A stretch of DNA of 64,000 nt from Adiantum capillus-veneris (GCA_014529385.2 CM043953.1:99499342-99563341); one strand, 5' to 3'. Shown: positions 10,431-55,267, counted from the stretch's first letter. Notes: generated by a model not told the origin, from the sequence alone. Numbers and translations are program-made.

Positions 10431-11386
10431 TCCTGCCATGTGTCCCACTTTCCACTTAATGAAGCCTCCAACTCTTGAAAAGGTGAATTTTTGAATGATT
10501 TTCATGTCCAGGACAAATATTATCCTCTTGTTAATTCATTTCACTTATAACTAACTTTGTCCACATTTATAAAGGTTGCCCACGGTCATTTCACACTAGC
10601 CATGCATTGTCCTAGACCTCTAGGACTTGTCCACTTGCCCGTAACGAGAGCTTTGGAAGAAAAGAAAGAAAATAAAATAGAAATAGAAATAACACAAAAC
10701 AAAATAGAATAAGTAGACACCAAGATACATCTCCTGGTTATAGACGAAATCAAGAAAAAAAAAAGGTGGGGTCCAAGGAAGATGAGTTTTGGGGCAGCAT
10801 GGGAAGGCCCTAGGAAGTGAGATGGGTAGGAGCAAAGGAAGGGAGTCGAAGGAAACAAAAATCAGAGGGAAAGGAAGGGAAGAGGAGGGGCAAGATAACG
10901 GCAGTGCAGCCTATCACTCTACTTCAAGCCGTTGATAGATATGGGAGATTGTAGATCTTTGTAAAGTTCACTATGATACCTGTGTATCACAAATAGTATG
11001 AGGAACCTTTGGGCGTCTCTGCATCTTCATAGTGCATCTAATTTAGAGCATAATTATCTGCCACAGATGGAGTCATATGAAACCAGCAGCAGTCGTTCTT
11101 GTCCCACATCCCCCAACCCGGGGAAAAAAAGAACAAAAACAAGCAACCTACACAGTTGATTTTTCCAAAGCCAAAAGCAAACATCTATTGCACAACCTGA
11201 CCAAGGCACAAAGAATTCGTGCATGAGGTAAATTAGAGAGATTCACTAGGTCACAATGTCTGGAAAAATGAAGATTGAGCAGCTCCACTTCACATCCATC
11301 ATATTGTGCATCATTACATGGCTTTAAGACATTTGCATTTTTTCCACAAAAAGGAAGCGAAAAAAAGAAATGTAGTGTTAACACAC
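10431..11386. other. Intron sequence of the SG6-like gene
   Basis: This is AT-rich single-copy-looking sequence directly downstream of the last recognised exon. The next exon of the family (beginning around a WPFLL motif) is not found here. Open frames at 10586-10858 are low-complexity and not splice-bounded. Confidence 0.5.
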
Positions 11387-43920
<32,534 letters not shown>

Positions 43921-44811
43921 CTGCAAATTAAACAATCCACAGCAGGTAGCCACCCTCAAAGCGCTTAAGCGCTAAACAAAGCTCTAGCAATGCATGGCCC
44001 GTTCTGATTTCTATGTGAAGTATGTATGCGTTATGCTTCAAACAATTAACTCTACAGAGTCATACTTTCTTGACATCAAAATCTGAAGTGCTGTCTTTCA
44101 TTAAACAAAAGGAAAGCAAATGCAAGCTATGCTTAGTTTATTAAATTCAAGATTTTCATCCCCTTACCAAGGGTTACAAAATTACTCCCATCGTGCTTCT
44201 TGCATGTCTATACAATAGTTTTTATCCCTTATCACATCAGTACTTCTCATGCCTTACACCACATTATAAAACAATAGAATTGAAGAGTCTTAAACTACAT
44301 TCAGTTAATACAAACTGAAGCGCAAGAACTGCATGATGATACTTCAAGATGAATGCTACATGAATATACCACCTTTTGAATTTTGAAGATAAAAAATTCT
44401 TTAAGAAATGCGTTGTATACTGAAAACCTATCTTTTAAATCCAATGTAGGACTGATGTGAGTAAACGATAGCATCTCAAATCTGCAATATTACATGCAGG
44501 CATCACAGGAACTTTGTGTCTCAACTATCGATTGTTTTCAAGTTCAGCTTATATGTGAAACCTACATTTTCACTTAAAACTCATTCCAGAGAGTTAAAAA
44601 ACTCTCTCAAGCTCTCATTTCTCACTCCCCTGCTCCTCCCCCAAATTCCTGTCACCCTCTACTCGCGCACACACCCGCTAGCCATCACCTGCCCACCTTC
44701 GAACGCTCACGCTTACGTGGGGAGCTCCCTAGAGTTTAACTTTTCACGAGGGAAAGGTGCAAAGAAGGCCTATTTTTGCGAGGAAACTCCATTTTTCCAC
44801 CGGGGTTCATC
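43921..44811. other. Intron sequence, then gypsy leader
   Basis: No upstream SG6-like exon found. From about 44560 the sequence is probably the untranslated leader of the gag at 44812, but no LTR or primer-binding site is visible. Confidence 0.4.
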
Positions 44812-45191
44812 ATGGATTCCTCCATCTCAAGTGCACAACGAGAAGACACGTCAGATAACACCAAGATCCCGTTTATGCATGCTCTATATACTTGGATTAC
44901 GAGTACTTTCCAGAGCCTTGATTGACGAATCTCTAATCTCGAAAATGCAAATGTTAAGACAAATATTCGTGTATGCTCTATCAAAGAAGCCATACACGGG
45001 TTTAATGCTCGAGTTGTCGCTCTCGAAAGTACGACCCAGTCGATGACACTGCACCTTTCTGAGAACCACGCCCCTCTTCAACAATTGCAAACGCAAATTG
45101 CTGCTTTTGGGCGTTCATAAGGTGGTCCCACTGCAACAATTCCGTACAAAACTACCAATTTCTCAAAGGAAGAGAAGGAGTGAACGGAATT
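44812..45191 (+). pseudogene. Gypsy-like gag N-terminus
   Basis: ATG at 44812 opens MDSSISSAQREDTSDNTKIP. The frame runs, with one stop after FQSLD and one near the end, through a likely coiled coil (ARVVALESTTQSMTLHLSEN) and LQQLQTQIAAFGRSGGP. It is cut at GAATT by family-A element A9; the rest follows at 48284. Confidence 0.6.
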
Positions 45192-45265
45192 TGTCACAAG
45201 ACAGGCTCCACGTGCCAATAGAAAAGAACAGACTGAACAGACTTTTAGCACTTCAATAACAACTC

Positions 45266-45315
<50 letters not shown>

Positions 45316-45884
45316 ACGGAGTGGTGGAATTCCACCCCAGAGCGTATTGGCCCCAAACCTTGGCGCCCCTTTCGGTGTTTCTTTATATTGCATCAACACA
45401 GTACAAGCCAGTACTCCAGACTCTTGACCTTCTCCAAGAAGCATGCCGGAGAATGAGCCCATGGCCTCATATTTAAAGGCCCTAGGCCACAAAATCAGTT
45501 TACAATGAAAAGCCTTCAAACTCAAAAGCATCTGGTCCAAAAGCAATGCCAAAAAGCTGCCAGCGTAAATCACGGAATTCTGTACAGCACTCAGTGCAGA
45601 CGCGAAAATCCGTACAGTCTACCACATCATCATGTCAGGTGCAATTTTCGGATTTTTCGTATAGCTGCCACACCATCAGCTACTACGCAATCCTTTCTCT
45701 ATGTGTGTAGGTCCTGCTTTATTTTAATCCTTTATCTCACTTGAGGCCCCATTGGACGGGGTCCCCATAAGTTGGTAGGACTTCTTCTTCTGTTACTTGT
45801 TCTTCTTAGGGTTTACGCCCCTTGGCCAGCATCTGCAAGTTGGCTCCATTCTTCATGGCTTTGACACGTCAGCAGTTTGTGACA
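45192..45884 (-). repeat. A9 3' LTR
   Basis: Starts (minus) TGTCACAAACTGCTGACG and ends CTTGTGACA. GA tract of about 20 units at 45272-45313; GAAACACCG version of the shared motif near 45365-45390. Confidence 0.9.
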
Positions 45885-47590
45885 TCTCCCCTTCTTGAAA
45901 GAGAATCGTCCGCGATTACAATATATCTACAAAACAACTCAAGTTAGCTCAAAAATTTCTGAGGGTCATTCCGAGGGACATTCCGAGGGACAATCAGTTT
46001 ACTCTTTTTGTTAAGGAGTTAGCTTCTCCTTTCGGCTCTTTTGATTTAGGAGTTGGCTTCTCCTTTCGGCTCTTTTGATCAAGGAGTTGGCTACTCCTTT
46101 CGTCCAGATCGGAACTCTTGATATTCCGGCGTAGTAAAATTAGCCATCACATCCAAACCGCACTGACCTTCCACGGATGTCTTGATGCACTAAAATTACA
46201 TACCCAGGCAATCTCATCCAATTAAGAATATTCAATGGTTGGCACATCACAATGCAACACAAATGCTCACATATGCATGTTACAAGACACAGAAACATAA
46301 AGTCGCCGATGTACACTCCTCCCGCATAACCTAACAAGGTTCGAGCCGGGAGATATTCAACGACTCCCTCATCACTCCTCCTGCATAACCTAAAAAGGTC
46401 CGGGCAGGGAGATATAGAGGCCTTTTACAACCAAACACCCCCCAAACCACAGCCTGCATCGTTTGGAGGTGCTAAGAGTAACCACTTCTCAAACATCTTA
46501 ATACTCCTCCGCATAACCATCCATGTCCGGGGCTGAGAGTCACAACAACAATTATTTTACAAGCATACAACCAAACGCTCCCCAAGCATCGGCCTGCGTC
46601 GTTGGAGGTTTTCTAGCATACAACGGAACACTCCGCAGACATCGGCCTACATCGTTCCGAGGTTTTCAAACATACAACGAAACACTCCCCAGGTATCGGC
46701 CTGTGTCGTTCCGAGGTTCAGACAATACCAAAACGGTATTTCTCACTTCTCCACCCGGGAGTAAAACCACCAATCAATGAAACCAGTATTAAAACCAGAG
46801 TCAAACATTTCAAATTGGCACCAAAACAGGTTCAAAACAGATACCATCCACTTCAAACAAATTCTAACAGGATCATCAAACAAGTCCTCAAACAGATTTC
46901 AAACTTAAAAAGCGATCTCGACATCAGTCGAGCTCAAAAAGTCGACTGACTTTCCATCCTAAAACCTGCACCAAAAATTAGGCCATTCCATAAGGTCGTA
47001 GCCGAGTACAGCATGGTCCATCAGCTCTTGGACAGACAGTGTTTTCTTTGGCAGCGATGGTAGTCCCAAGATAGCAATCGCACTGGACCTCCAAGGTCAT
47101 CTGCTCGTGAAGAGACATCTACTGAGAGATGTCAAGAAATTTCAAGTTATAATCTGCTAAGGCTTCCATGGAAAGCATTTCTGGATACCCTACTAGAAGT
47201 TGCACTCCAAAGGAAGATGTCAGAAACCATATAACTTCACGTAAAATTTTTCTTGAAAGCTTGCCAAGTCCTTGGAAGTGTACGGCTTGGTAGCTATAGA
47301 CATCAACATCTGCATGGCACTGCTTTTGAGAAAAACAGTGACTCAAAACAAATCTTGGATCCTTCTCTTGCAAGTGATCTTTTTGGCTTATGCCCTGTAA
47401 GACATAAGCGGTAAAGACGGGAGCGCGCCCGATGCGCGATGAAGTACGGGTGGGAGTGGCTAATAAGTCCAAGGTCGGAGCACAAAACTAAAATTTCCAG
47501 TGAGCTTTGGAAGTGCGATCTTGCTCTATCTGCTCTTTGTTGGGAGCGGTATACTTTCAGAAAAGCACACGCCTGATGTTCTGATACCAC

Positions 47591-47664
47591 TGTCACAAGA
47601 CAAGCACCACGTGCCATTAGAAAAAAACAGATTGAACAGACTTTTAGCACTTCAATAACAACTG

Positions 47665-47706
<42 letters not shown>

Positions 47707-48278
47707 CACGCGACACGGAGTGGTGGAGTTCCACCCCAGAGCGTATTGGCCCCAAACCTTGGCGCCCCTTGCGGTATTTCTTTATATTGCATCAACAGAG
47801 TACAAGCCGGTACTCCAAACTCTGCACCTTCTCCAGGAAGCATGCCAGAGAATGAGCCCATGGCCTCATATTAAGGCCCTAGGCCCCAAAAGCAATTTAC
47901 AGTGAAAAGCCTTCAAACTCAAAAGCATCTGGTCCAAAAGCAATGTCAAAAAGCTGGCAGCGTAAATCACGGAATTTCGTACAGCAGTCAGTGCAAAACG
48001 CGGAAATCCATACAGTCTACCATATCATCATGTCAACGCAATTTCCGGATTTTTCATACAGCTGCCACGTCATCAGTTGCTACGCAATTCTTTCTCTGTG
48101 TGTGTGGGTCCTGCTTTATTTTAATCCTGTATGTCACTGGCCCCATCAGACAAGGTCCCCATAAGTTGGTAGGACTTCTTCTTCTGTTACTTGTTCTTCT
48201 TAGGGTTTAGGCCCCTCGGCCGGCATCTGCAAGTTCGCTCCATTCTTCAGGGCTTTGACATGTCAGCAGTTTGTGACA
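47591..48278 (-). repeat. A9 5' LTR
   Basis: Matches the 3' LTR; the GA tract at 47671-47702 is shorter than in the 3' LTR, so the microsatellite has changed since insertion. Confidence 0.9.
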
Positions 48279-48283
48279 GAATT

Positions 48284-48770
48284 GGCCGTAAATAATTGGC
48301 TTCATCAGTGGACTACGTACTTTGATCTTCATGAAGAGCATGATGAACGGAGGATTTAGACGATTCCTCTATTTGCGCAATAATGCGTTTACTTGGTGGC
48401 GTGTTATGACAGAGAAGCCTATGATGTGGGGTGATTTTTGTGTCACATTCAAGAAGGATTTCACAAAAATGGATCCTCTGAAAGCCTATGCTACAAAGTC
48501 TTTCGATGAAAACTCTGTCCTTTGACAAGTAAACTACTTATTCAAGGAAGCACTCACCTTCTGTAAGGAGGACTCTACACATGCTGTACATATGTATTTC
48601 CTGGGTCTGCATAAAGATTACCATTATGCCTTAAGGATACAGTCCATTTGATAAATGGAGCGAATTATGAGAAGAAAAGAAGCTTTGATCATCAATCCGG
48701 CGAGGTCAAGGACACCCTTCGGTTCAAATTCACGAGATCTCAAGTAACTCTGATTTTATTGGACACCTCG
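48284..48770 (+). pseudogene. Gypsy-like gag continued
   Basis: After A9 the plus strand reads NNWLHQWTTYFDLHEEHDER and, after a shift, FLYLRNNAFTWWRVMTEKP and WGDFCVTFKKDF. The pattern W..YF....E..L.L...A..WW...F...F is that of the Ty3/gypsy retrotransposon gag domain. Stops follow from 48524. It ends near a C-rich segment at 48770 without protease or RT. Confidence 0.7.
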
Positions 48771-49079
48771 GAGCTCGCTGTTGCTGTTCTGCCCCCCCCC
48801 CCCCCCACTCGCCATTGCGCCCCCTACTCCCCTCCTGTCCCTTGCTCGCCATCGCGCCTTGCCCTGCCCGCTGCCCGACTGCCCTGCCCGCTGCCTTGCC
48901 GCTACCCGCCAACCTGCCCGCCTGTCCAACCGCTCCCCGCCGCTGCCCACTGCCCGCTGCGCCGCCCGCCTGCACACTGCCCCTAATCCTTCGCCTTCCC
49001 AATCCTGCTTGACTAGCCTCGACAGCACTCTCGACGTGCTCGGTTCAACAGGAGGTTTTCCGTTCGCCGACGCTTCTCC
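48771..49079. other. C-rich low-complexity segment
   Basis: Contains a 16-C run (48791) and CCGCTGCCC-type repeats. Open frames are Pro/Ala-rich and occur in several registers, so I do not call a protein. It may be the 5' UTR of the LINE ORF1 that follows. Confidence 0.5.
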
Positions 49080-49640
49080 GCCTTTTCTTCACAGTAGCAG
49101 ACACAAATGGAGGCTCAAGCTCCGCCACAGAGGACTCCAATGAAGTCCCCTCGCCCGACCCCGTTGATCCCACCATTCGATTTGCTTTCTCACCGACAGA
49201 GCAAGCGAGCCTAGCCGCAAAGGTGGAACACCTTCCGGTGACTTCCGTCATCTGCAAGATTCTCGGCACCAGACCCAACAGAGGTGAGCTGCGTGATCTA
49301 ATCCAGGCCCGCCTTCTCGTAGAGGTGGGCAAGATCTTGGATGTTCAATTCCTCGGACGCGGCTACTATCAGATAGAGTTCGAGACTTCCGAGATGGTGT
49401 CCAAGGTCATCGCGATGAGCCCCTTGGCCATCCGAGCAGTTCGAGCCCACTTTCGACAGTGGAGGCATGGTTTTGACCCAGCTACAGATGTTCTGGTAGA
49501 GGAGGCAGACCTTCCCATCTCCATCTGCTTTCCTGGTTTGAGGAGGGAGTACCTACCACTTTTGTCCACGATAGGCTTAGAGATTGGGACTGTCCTGGAG
49601 ACCTCGCACGGCAACCTCAGTAGCTGCCAAGGCGGCCGGC
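49080..49640 (+). pseudogene. L1-type LINE ORF1 with DUF4283
   Basis: One frame is open from about 49080 to 49640: IRFAFSPTEQASLAAKVEHL, VTSVICKILGTRPNRGELRD, GKILDVQFLGRGYYQIEFET, AVRAHFRQWRHGFDPATD and LPISICFPGLRREYLPLLST. This is the layout of the DUF4283 domain found in the first ORF of plant L1 elements: a leading basic strand, a central F..W..F.P and a final P.WI..PGLP.EYW-like strand. No zinc knuckle follows, because the frame runs into a family-A LTR at about 49640. It is a second LINE lineage, distinct from the CT-flanked family. Confidence 0.75.
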
Positions 49641-49670
49641 ATCCCCATTCCGCCACTCCGTGTCCCATGT

Positions 49671-49706
<36 letters not shown>

Positions 49707-50830
49707 CAGTTGTTATTGAAGTGCTAAAAGTCTGTTCAGCCTGTTCTTTTCCATTGGCACGTGGTGTTCGTCTTGTGACAATGCCCGTCTTGTGGCAGTG
49801 GTATTAGAGCATCAAGTGTGTGCTTTTCTGAAAGCATACCGGTCCTACAAAGAGCAGACAAAGCAAACCGGCGCTTCCAAAGGCCACTCCCACCCTTACT
49901 TCATCGCGCATCGGGCACGCTCCTGTCTTCACCACTCACGTCTTACAAGGCATAAGACATAAAGATCACTTGCAAGAGAAGGATCCAAGATTTGTTTCGA
50001 GCTGCTTTTTTTTCTCAGATACAGTGCCATGCAATGGTGGAAGTCTATAGCTACCAATCCGGACACTCCAAGGACTTGGCAAGCTTTCAAGAAAAATTTT
50101 GTCCAGAGTTATATGGTTTCTCACATCTTCCTTCGGAGTGACTTCTAGCAAAGTGGGGTATCCTGAAATGCTTGCCATGGAAACCCTAGCAATTTGTATC
50201 TTGAAATTTCTCGACATCTCTCAATAGGTGTCTCTTTTCGAGCTAAAAACTTTGGAGGTCCAATGTGATTGCCAAGTCTTGGAACTACCATCACCGCCAC
50301 ATGAACATTGCTTGTCAACCCTTGTTTCGACTATTCAAGAGTTTGTGGATCATGCTGCGGTCGGCTACGACCTTTTGGAAGGAATCTAACCCTAATTTTT
50401 GGTGCAGGTTTCAGGATGGAAAGTCGATCGACTCTTGAGCTCGACTAATGTCGAGATTGCTTTTTAAGTTTAAAATCTATTTGAGAACTTATTTGGTGAT
50501 CCTGTTTGGAATTTGTTTGAAATGGATGGTTTCTGTTTTAAACCTGTCTTGGTGCCGATTTGAATTGTCTGACTCTGGTTTTAATACTGGTTTCAATGTT
50601 TGGTGATTTTTACTCCCAGCTGGACTAGTGAGAAACAATGTTTGAGAATGCTTGTTCATACTCATGGCCCGGACCCTTGTGGTTATTTGCAGGGGGAGTA
50701 TTGAATGATTGAAAAGTATTGTTTTACTCGTGGCCCGGACCTGGATGATTATTTACAGGGGGAGTATTAGGAAGTCTGAGCAATCCTTACTCTCAGCACC
50801 TCCAAACGACGCAAGCTACGATCTGGGCAA
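49641..50830 (+). mobile_element. Family-A fragment: LTR end and interior
   Basis: Starts inside an LTR (CATTCCGCCACTCCGTGTC), with (CT)n at 49674-49701 and LTR end at 49797. The primer-binding site TGGTATTAGAGC (49799-49810) has one change. The interior resembles A4, A6 and A9 read in reverse, up to TGGCCCGGACC..GGGGGAGTATT, which is present twice (50664-50704 and 50729-50769), and CACCTCCAAACGACGCAAGC (50799). It then joins copia coding sequence near 50830 without a border motif. The 5' part of the LTR and the 3' LTR are missing. Confidence 0.75.
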
Positions 50831-51718
50831 GAAGAAGAAGGATTCTAATGATGCTAAAAGTGATGATCATGACTCTTCTTCCAAGGAAGTTGCAAAGGCA
50901 AATGTTGCTTCGAGTGTTATCATTGAAGAAATTGTTGATACGCATGATGCACTTGTCGTTGACTCATGCCTTCATGATGATAGTGTGGCAATGGCCAATG
51001 ATATGTATATCACAAAACCAGAGATAATTGATGCATTACTTTCAGCACAGGATGGCTTGTCACAATCATGGATGGTAGAGAGTGGTGCCTCGTTTCATGT
51101 TACTCCATCTTTGGAGTCTTTTGCTTCATACACTACAGATAGTCTGGGTAAAGTTTACTTGGGCAATAACCATGCATGTGAGATTGAGGGCGTTGGCACT
51201 ATGCACTTGGCGCTTGAAATGGTTAAGAGCTGATTTCGCATGATGTTAGGTATGTACCTGGCATCAAAAAAAGTCTACTTTCGGTTGGGCAGCTAGATAT
51301 GAAGCGTTATCACACTATGTTTGGTGGTGGCTCTTGGAAAGTGCTTAAATGCTCTATGCTGATTGTAAAGGGCAGCAAGAAGAGAACTCTTTATTATTTA
51401 CATTGTAAGGCATTACCTAGCAAGTTTTTGGCTATGGTTGAAGTTCATTCTCACAAGGAACTTTGGCACAAAAGGCTTGGCCATATGAGTGAAAACAGGC
51501 TTGATGTTCTCTCCTCTTTAAGGAAGTTTGATGTAAAAGGCCCTGGCCTTGATTTTTGTAATGATTGTATCTATGGAAAGCAAGTGAAGTTCTCTTATTG
51601 CTCTCGTGTCGCTCGCAAATTGCATGTTCTTGATTTAGTACATTCTAATGTTTGCACTATGTCTATGAATTCACATGGAGGTGCACGGTACTTTGTGTCT
51701 TTTACTGATGATCACAGT
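50820..51718 (+). pseudogene. Copia gag end, protease and integrase start
   Basis: The frame at 50709-51233 contains a Lys/Asp/Ser-rich gag end and the protease motif WMVESGASFHVTP; the catalytic Asp of the usual DSGAS has become Glu. After a shift, 51299-51718 carries the GAG-pre-integrase part: WHKRLGHMSENRLDVL, then CNDCIYGKQVKFSY (the H..H..C..C zinc-binding set), and the first integrase core strand (DLVHSNVCTMSMNSHGGARY, FVSFTDDHS). The first catalytic Asp of the core lies near here. It stops where a B-type LTR begins. Copia order protease-integrase-RT is respected. Confidence 0.85.
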
Positions 51719-52424
51719 TGTCACGTGCACATCTAACCCTATGTGCATGTGGACAAGCTACTTCAGGTCTAGGGTTCAGGTCAGCTTAGGAAATGTTCTA
51801 ACACCTTTGTGAGTCTGTTCGCAGGCCGTGCATGTCCAGTTACTTCGAGTAGTTGCATATCCTCTGGTTGCACACAGCATGATCATCAGATTACAGTCAG
51901 TACCCATCAAGAGCATTTTACAATGCACAGAACCCATTTTCCTTATTTTAGTCATTTTTCACTTATTATTAATAAGTGCCTTTGTTGGGAAACTGGGTAG
52001 GGCAACTTTGGCATATTAATATATAAGAAAACTAGCGCTAGCACTTTCTGGCAAAAGAGGCAGCAGGAGTCCACCAACTCACAGTGCACCTTCTCAACAA
52101 GACCAGCGTTTTGGCTCAGGACTAGACTAGCGTTTTTCATCAGATCAACCCTGTCGTTTTGCAAACAGCAGATCAGCCCTGGCGTTAGCAATTTCCATCA
52201 GATCAGCCCAGTGTTTTTGCAAGTTGCAGATATCTCTAGTGTTTTGAAGATTCCCGGCAACAAGTACCTCCATTGCATCAGCGTTTCCAGTTTTCAGCAC
52301 TTAGACACCGCACGTCAAGTCCCAAACCTTGCAGATCTCACCTTCCCCCAGCAGATCCTCGCTGCACGGTCAGATCAGCCGCTATTTGCAGATTTCAGCA
52401 TCTGCGTTTTCAGCGAGGCAGAGA
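51719..52424 (+). repeat. B-type LTR piece inside copia
   Basis: Starts TGTCACGTGCACATCTAACC like the B1 LTRs, with TATATAAGAAAACTAGCGCT near 52020, and ends in ..ATCTGCGTTTTCAGCGAG at about 52424, some 450 bp short of a full B LTR. The copia frame resumes directly after but lacks most of the integrase core, so insertion was followed by, or came with, a deletion. Confidence 0.75.
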
Positions 52425-53430
52425 TGGGTTACGGAGTTTGGATACCTCAGTACAGGAAGATAATACGCAGCCGAGATGTAGTTTTCAATGAGGTTAAATT
52501 GCTGAAAAATGCTACACATATAGACATTAACAAAAAGAAGGTCAAATTTCAACAAAATCAGCCAGCCATAAAGCCACCTTTGGCTCAAAATTCAACTCCT
52601 TTTGATGCTGAAAATGAGCAGCAACCTATTGTGCAATTGCCAAAAGACAATTGACAACAAATAGATGCACAAAATGGGATTATACCACATGACCAGCATG
52701 CTGAAAATGAATTACAGCACCGAGGTAATGCTGAAAATTAGCCGCCAATTGATGGTGTGCACATTCCGGACGATGTAGACCCATTACCAGTTGATGCATA
52801 TCATTGGGTGAGAAGGTCTACACGTGTTAGAAGGCAACCACAGAGGTTTCAACCATCTATGGATTGCATTTTGTTGGCAGATGAAGGGGAGCCTCTTACA
52901 TATAAAGAGGCCCAATCTTGTGAAGACAAAAGTAAGTGGGAGCTTGCTATGAAATCTGAGATGCAGTCACTGTATGCAAACAATACATGGGAGCTTGTGC
53001 CTTTGCCCAAAGGCAGGAAGGCTATTCCTAACAAGTGGGTTTATAAGGTCAAATGTGTTGATGACAAACCCAAGTACAAAGCACATTTGGTTGCTTAGGG
53101 TTATGCACAGAAGGAAGGCATAGACTTCCAAGAGATCTTTTCACCTGTGGTGAAGATAACTACGCTCCGGGTTTTGTTTGCTTTATGTGCTCTCTTGGAT
53201 TTGAAGTTGGATCAAATGGATGTAATTATTGCTTTCTTACATGGTGACTTGGATGAGGAGCTATACATGCTGCAGCTTGAGGGCTTTGTCATTCCAGGCA
53301 AAGAGCATTTGGTATGCAAACTGAAACGCAGCTTGTATGGGAGGCTGAAACAAGCCACTAGGCAATGGTTAAAAAGTTTGATACTTATATGCTCAACCAT
53401 GGGTTCAAATGCAGTCATGTAGATCATTGT
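52425..53430 (+). pseudogene. Copia post-integrase and RT N-terminal half
   Basis: MGYGVWIPQYRKIIRSRDVV followed by FNE is the conserved K/MGYR.W.P..RK...SRDV.FNE segment before the RT. The RT starts EAQSCEDKSKWELAMKSEMQ, then LYANNTWELVPLPKGRKAIP, NKWVYKVKCVDDKPKYKAHL and, after a stop at 53096, GYAQKEGIDFQEIFSPVVKI, TTLRVLFALCALLDLKLDQM and DVIIAFLHGDLDEELYMLQL. A frameshift near 53370 leads into the next part. Confidence 0.88.
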
Positions 53431-54440
53431 CTTTACACTAAAAAGTCTCCTGATGGTAGTCTTATTGTGCTAGTCCTATATGTGGATGATATGTTGATTG
53501 CAGGCAAGCATAAGGAAACTTTGAATGCTTTGAACAAGGAGTTAAATTCAGCTTTCTCTATGAAAGATTTGGATGCAGCTGAACATATTTTGGGTATGCG
53601 CATTGCAAGGGATAGAAAGAAGCATCTTATATTCCTTTCTCAAGACGAGTATATCAAAAAGGTGCTTGAGAGATTTAATATGGTTGATGCTAAGCCTCTT
53701 GGTGTGCCGTTACCTCCACACACAAAGCTTAGCAAGCATGATTGCCCAAAAGATGTTGCAGTTGTCCATGCTATGAAAAGTATTCCTTATGCATCAGCTT
53801 GTGGGTCTTTGATGTATGCCATGGTTGCTACACAACCGGATATTGCTTATGCAGTGGGAATTGTTAGCAGGTTTATGTCTAACCCCGGCAAACCACATTG
53901 GGAGGCAGTGAAAAGCATTTTCAGGTATTTGAAAGGTACATAGGACACACGCATATGTTATGGAAACGGTACATTGTCTGTGCAAGGATTCTGTAATTCG
54001 GACATAGCAGGTGCTCTTGACACTCGAAAATCTACTAGTGGTTATGTCTTTACATTGGCTAGTGGAGCTATTTCTTGGTGTACAAGATTTCCAAAGATTG
54101 TTGCATTGAGCACTACAGAAGCTGAATATATCACAGAGGCTTCAAAAAAGAAGCCATTTGGCTTGGCCGTCTTGTGAGGACTTTTGGTCTTCCAACTCAT
54201 GCTCCAGTGCTTGGTTGTGATAGTTAGGGTGTTGTATGCCTGGCTAAAAATGCCATGTTCCATGCTCGTACCAAACACATTGATTTGCGGTACCATTTTA
54301 TACGCCAGGTGCTGGAAGATGGCTTTGTCACACTGACAAAGGTCAAAACACAGAATAACCCCACAGATGTTCTCACTAAGTGTCTCGCTAAGATACAACA
54401 TCATCATTGCTTACACTTAGTGGGAGTTACTTAAAGGTAC
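53365..54440 (+). pseudogene. Copia RT C-terminal half and RNase H
   Basis: MVKKFDTYMLNHGFKCSHVD, then LIVLVLYVDDMLIAGKHKET with the intact YVDD catalytic pair, FSMKDLDAAEHILGMRIARD and YASACGSLMYAMVATQPDIA. After a stop at 53941, RNase H follows: GFCNSDIAGALDTRKSTSGY, SGAISWCTRFPKIVALSTTE and AEYI. The end (HARTKHIDLRYHFIRQVLED, NPTDVLTK) is the usual copia C-terminus. At least three stops make it inactive. Confidence 0.9.
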
Positions 54441-54454
54441 CACATCGGGCCTTT

Positions 54455-54465
54455 AAGTGGGAGGT
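54455..54465 (+). other. Copia polypurine tract
   Basis: AAGTGGGAGGT directly before TGTTGGG; the usual plus-strand priming site of plant copia elements. Confidence 0.8.
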
Positions 54466-54812
54466 TGTTGGGTCTAAAGGCCCTCTGGCCACTACTTGTA
54501 CTTAAAGTGACCCTCATACTAGTACCCATATAACATCAAAAACAAGGCGTGTGATATTATTTGATCACGCTACCCCAACCTGCGTACGATTTCTCTCTCT
54601 CTCATGCTTATTCGTCTGCAAGAAACACCAGCGCTACCCTCTGTCTGTTGCAAGCGCTCCTTCACATCCTATGTAAGTTTAAAAGAGCCCTTGGTCCTCT
54701 CATTCTATAGAGCAGAGGACCCTGGGAGTGTACTTTCCCATGAGCGATAATAAAGAAATACTGAAAGGGGGCGCCAGTCTTTGGGGCCAGTGCATCTGGG
54801 CCCGAAACTCCG
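54466..54812 (+). repeat. Copia 3' LTR, at least its first part
   Basis: Starts TGTTGGGTCTAAAGGCCC. It carries AATAAAGAAATACTGAAAGG and GGCGCCAGTCTTTGGGGCCA at 54749-54785, the motif shared with family-A LTRs. At 54813 another LTR begins, so its own end was not found. Confidence 0.8.
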
Positions 54813-55030
54813 TGTCACAAATTGCTGACGTGTTAAGCCACTGAAGAACGGAGCCAACCTACAGATCCCGGTCGAGGGGCCTAAACCCTAAGAAGAACAA
54901 GCAGCAGAAGAAGTTTTACCAACTTGCAACGTCTTGTCGAGTGGCCTATTTTTAAAGACGAGTTCCCACCAACTTACGGGACCTCGTCCGATGGGTCCCA
55001 GGGAACCTAAAGCCATTAAAAAGCGGGACC

Positions 55031-55066
<36 letters not shown>

Positions 55067-55267
55067 AAAAAAAAAACTCTAGTGTGGAGAATTGATGACA
55101 TGGCAACCTATACGGATTTCTGCAATCTGTGTTGACTTGCTCACGTGGCAACCTATACGGACTTCTACAATCTGCATTGACTAGCTGACGTGGCAACCTG
55201 TACGGATTTCCGTGATTTACACTGGTTGATTTCCAGCGCCAGCTTTGTGAGAGCACGCGTGTGCGGA

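Larger units (their letters stand above)
45192..48278 (-). mobile_element. Complete family-A LTR element A9
   Basis: A 3,087-bp minus-strand element has perfect GAATT duplications (45187-45191 and 48279-48283). The LTRs are 45192-45884 (693 bp, 3') and 47591-48278 (688 bp, 5'). The primer-binding site reads TGGTATCAGAAC (47589-47578, one change) and the polypurine tract is at 45885-45905. The internal 1.7 kb resembles A4 and A6 and has extra tandem units with CTCCTCCGCATAACC and CAAACGCTCCCCAAGCATCG (46310-46720). No pol genes; the gag-like frame is broken. Confidence 0.93.

Noticed and set aside
48648-48986. Pro/Ala-rich frames over the C-rich segment
   Set aside because: Several registers on both strands are open because of base composition; no conserved motif.
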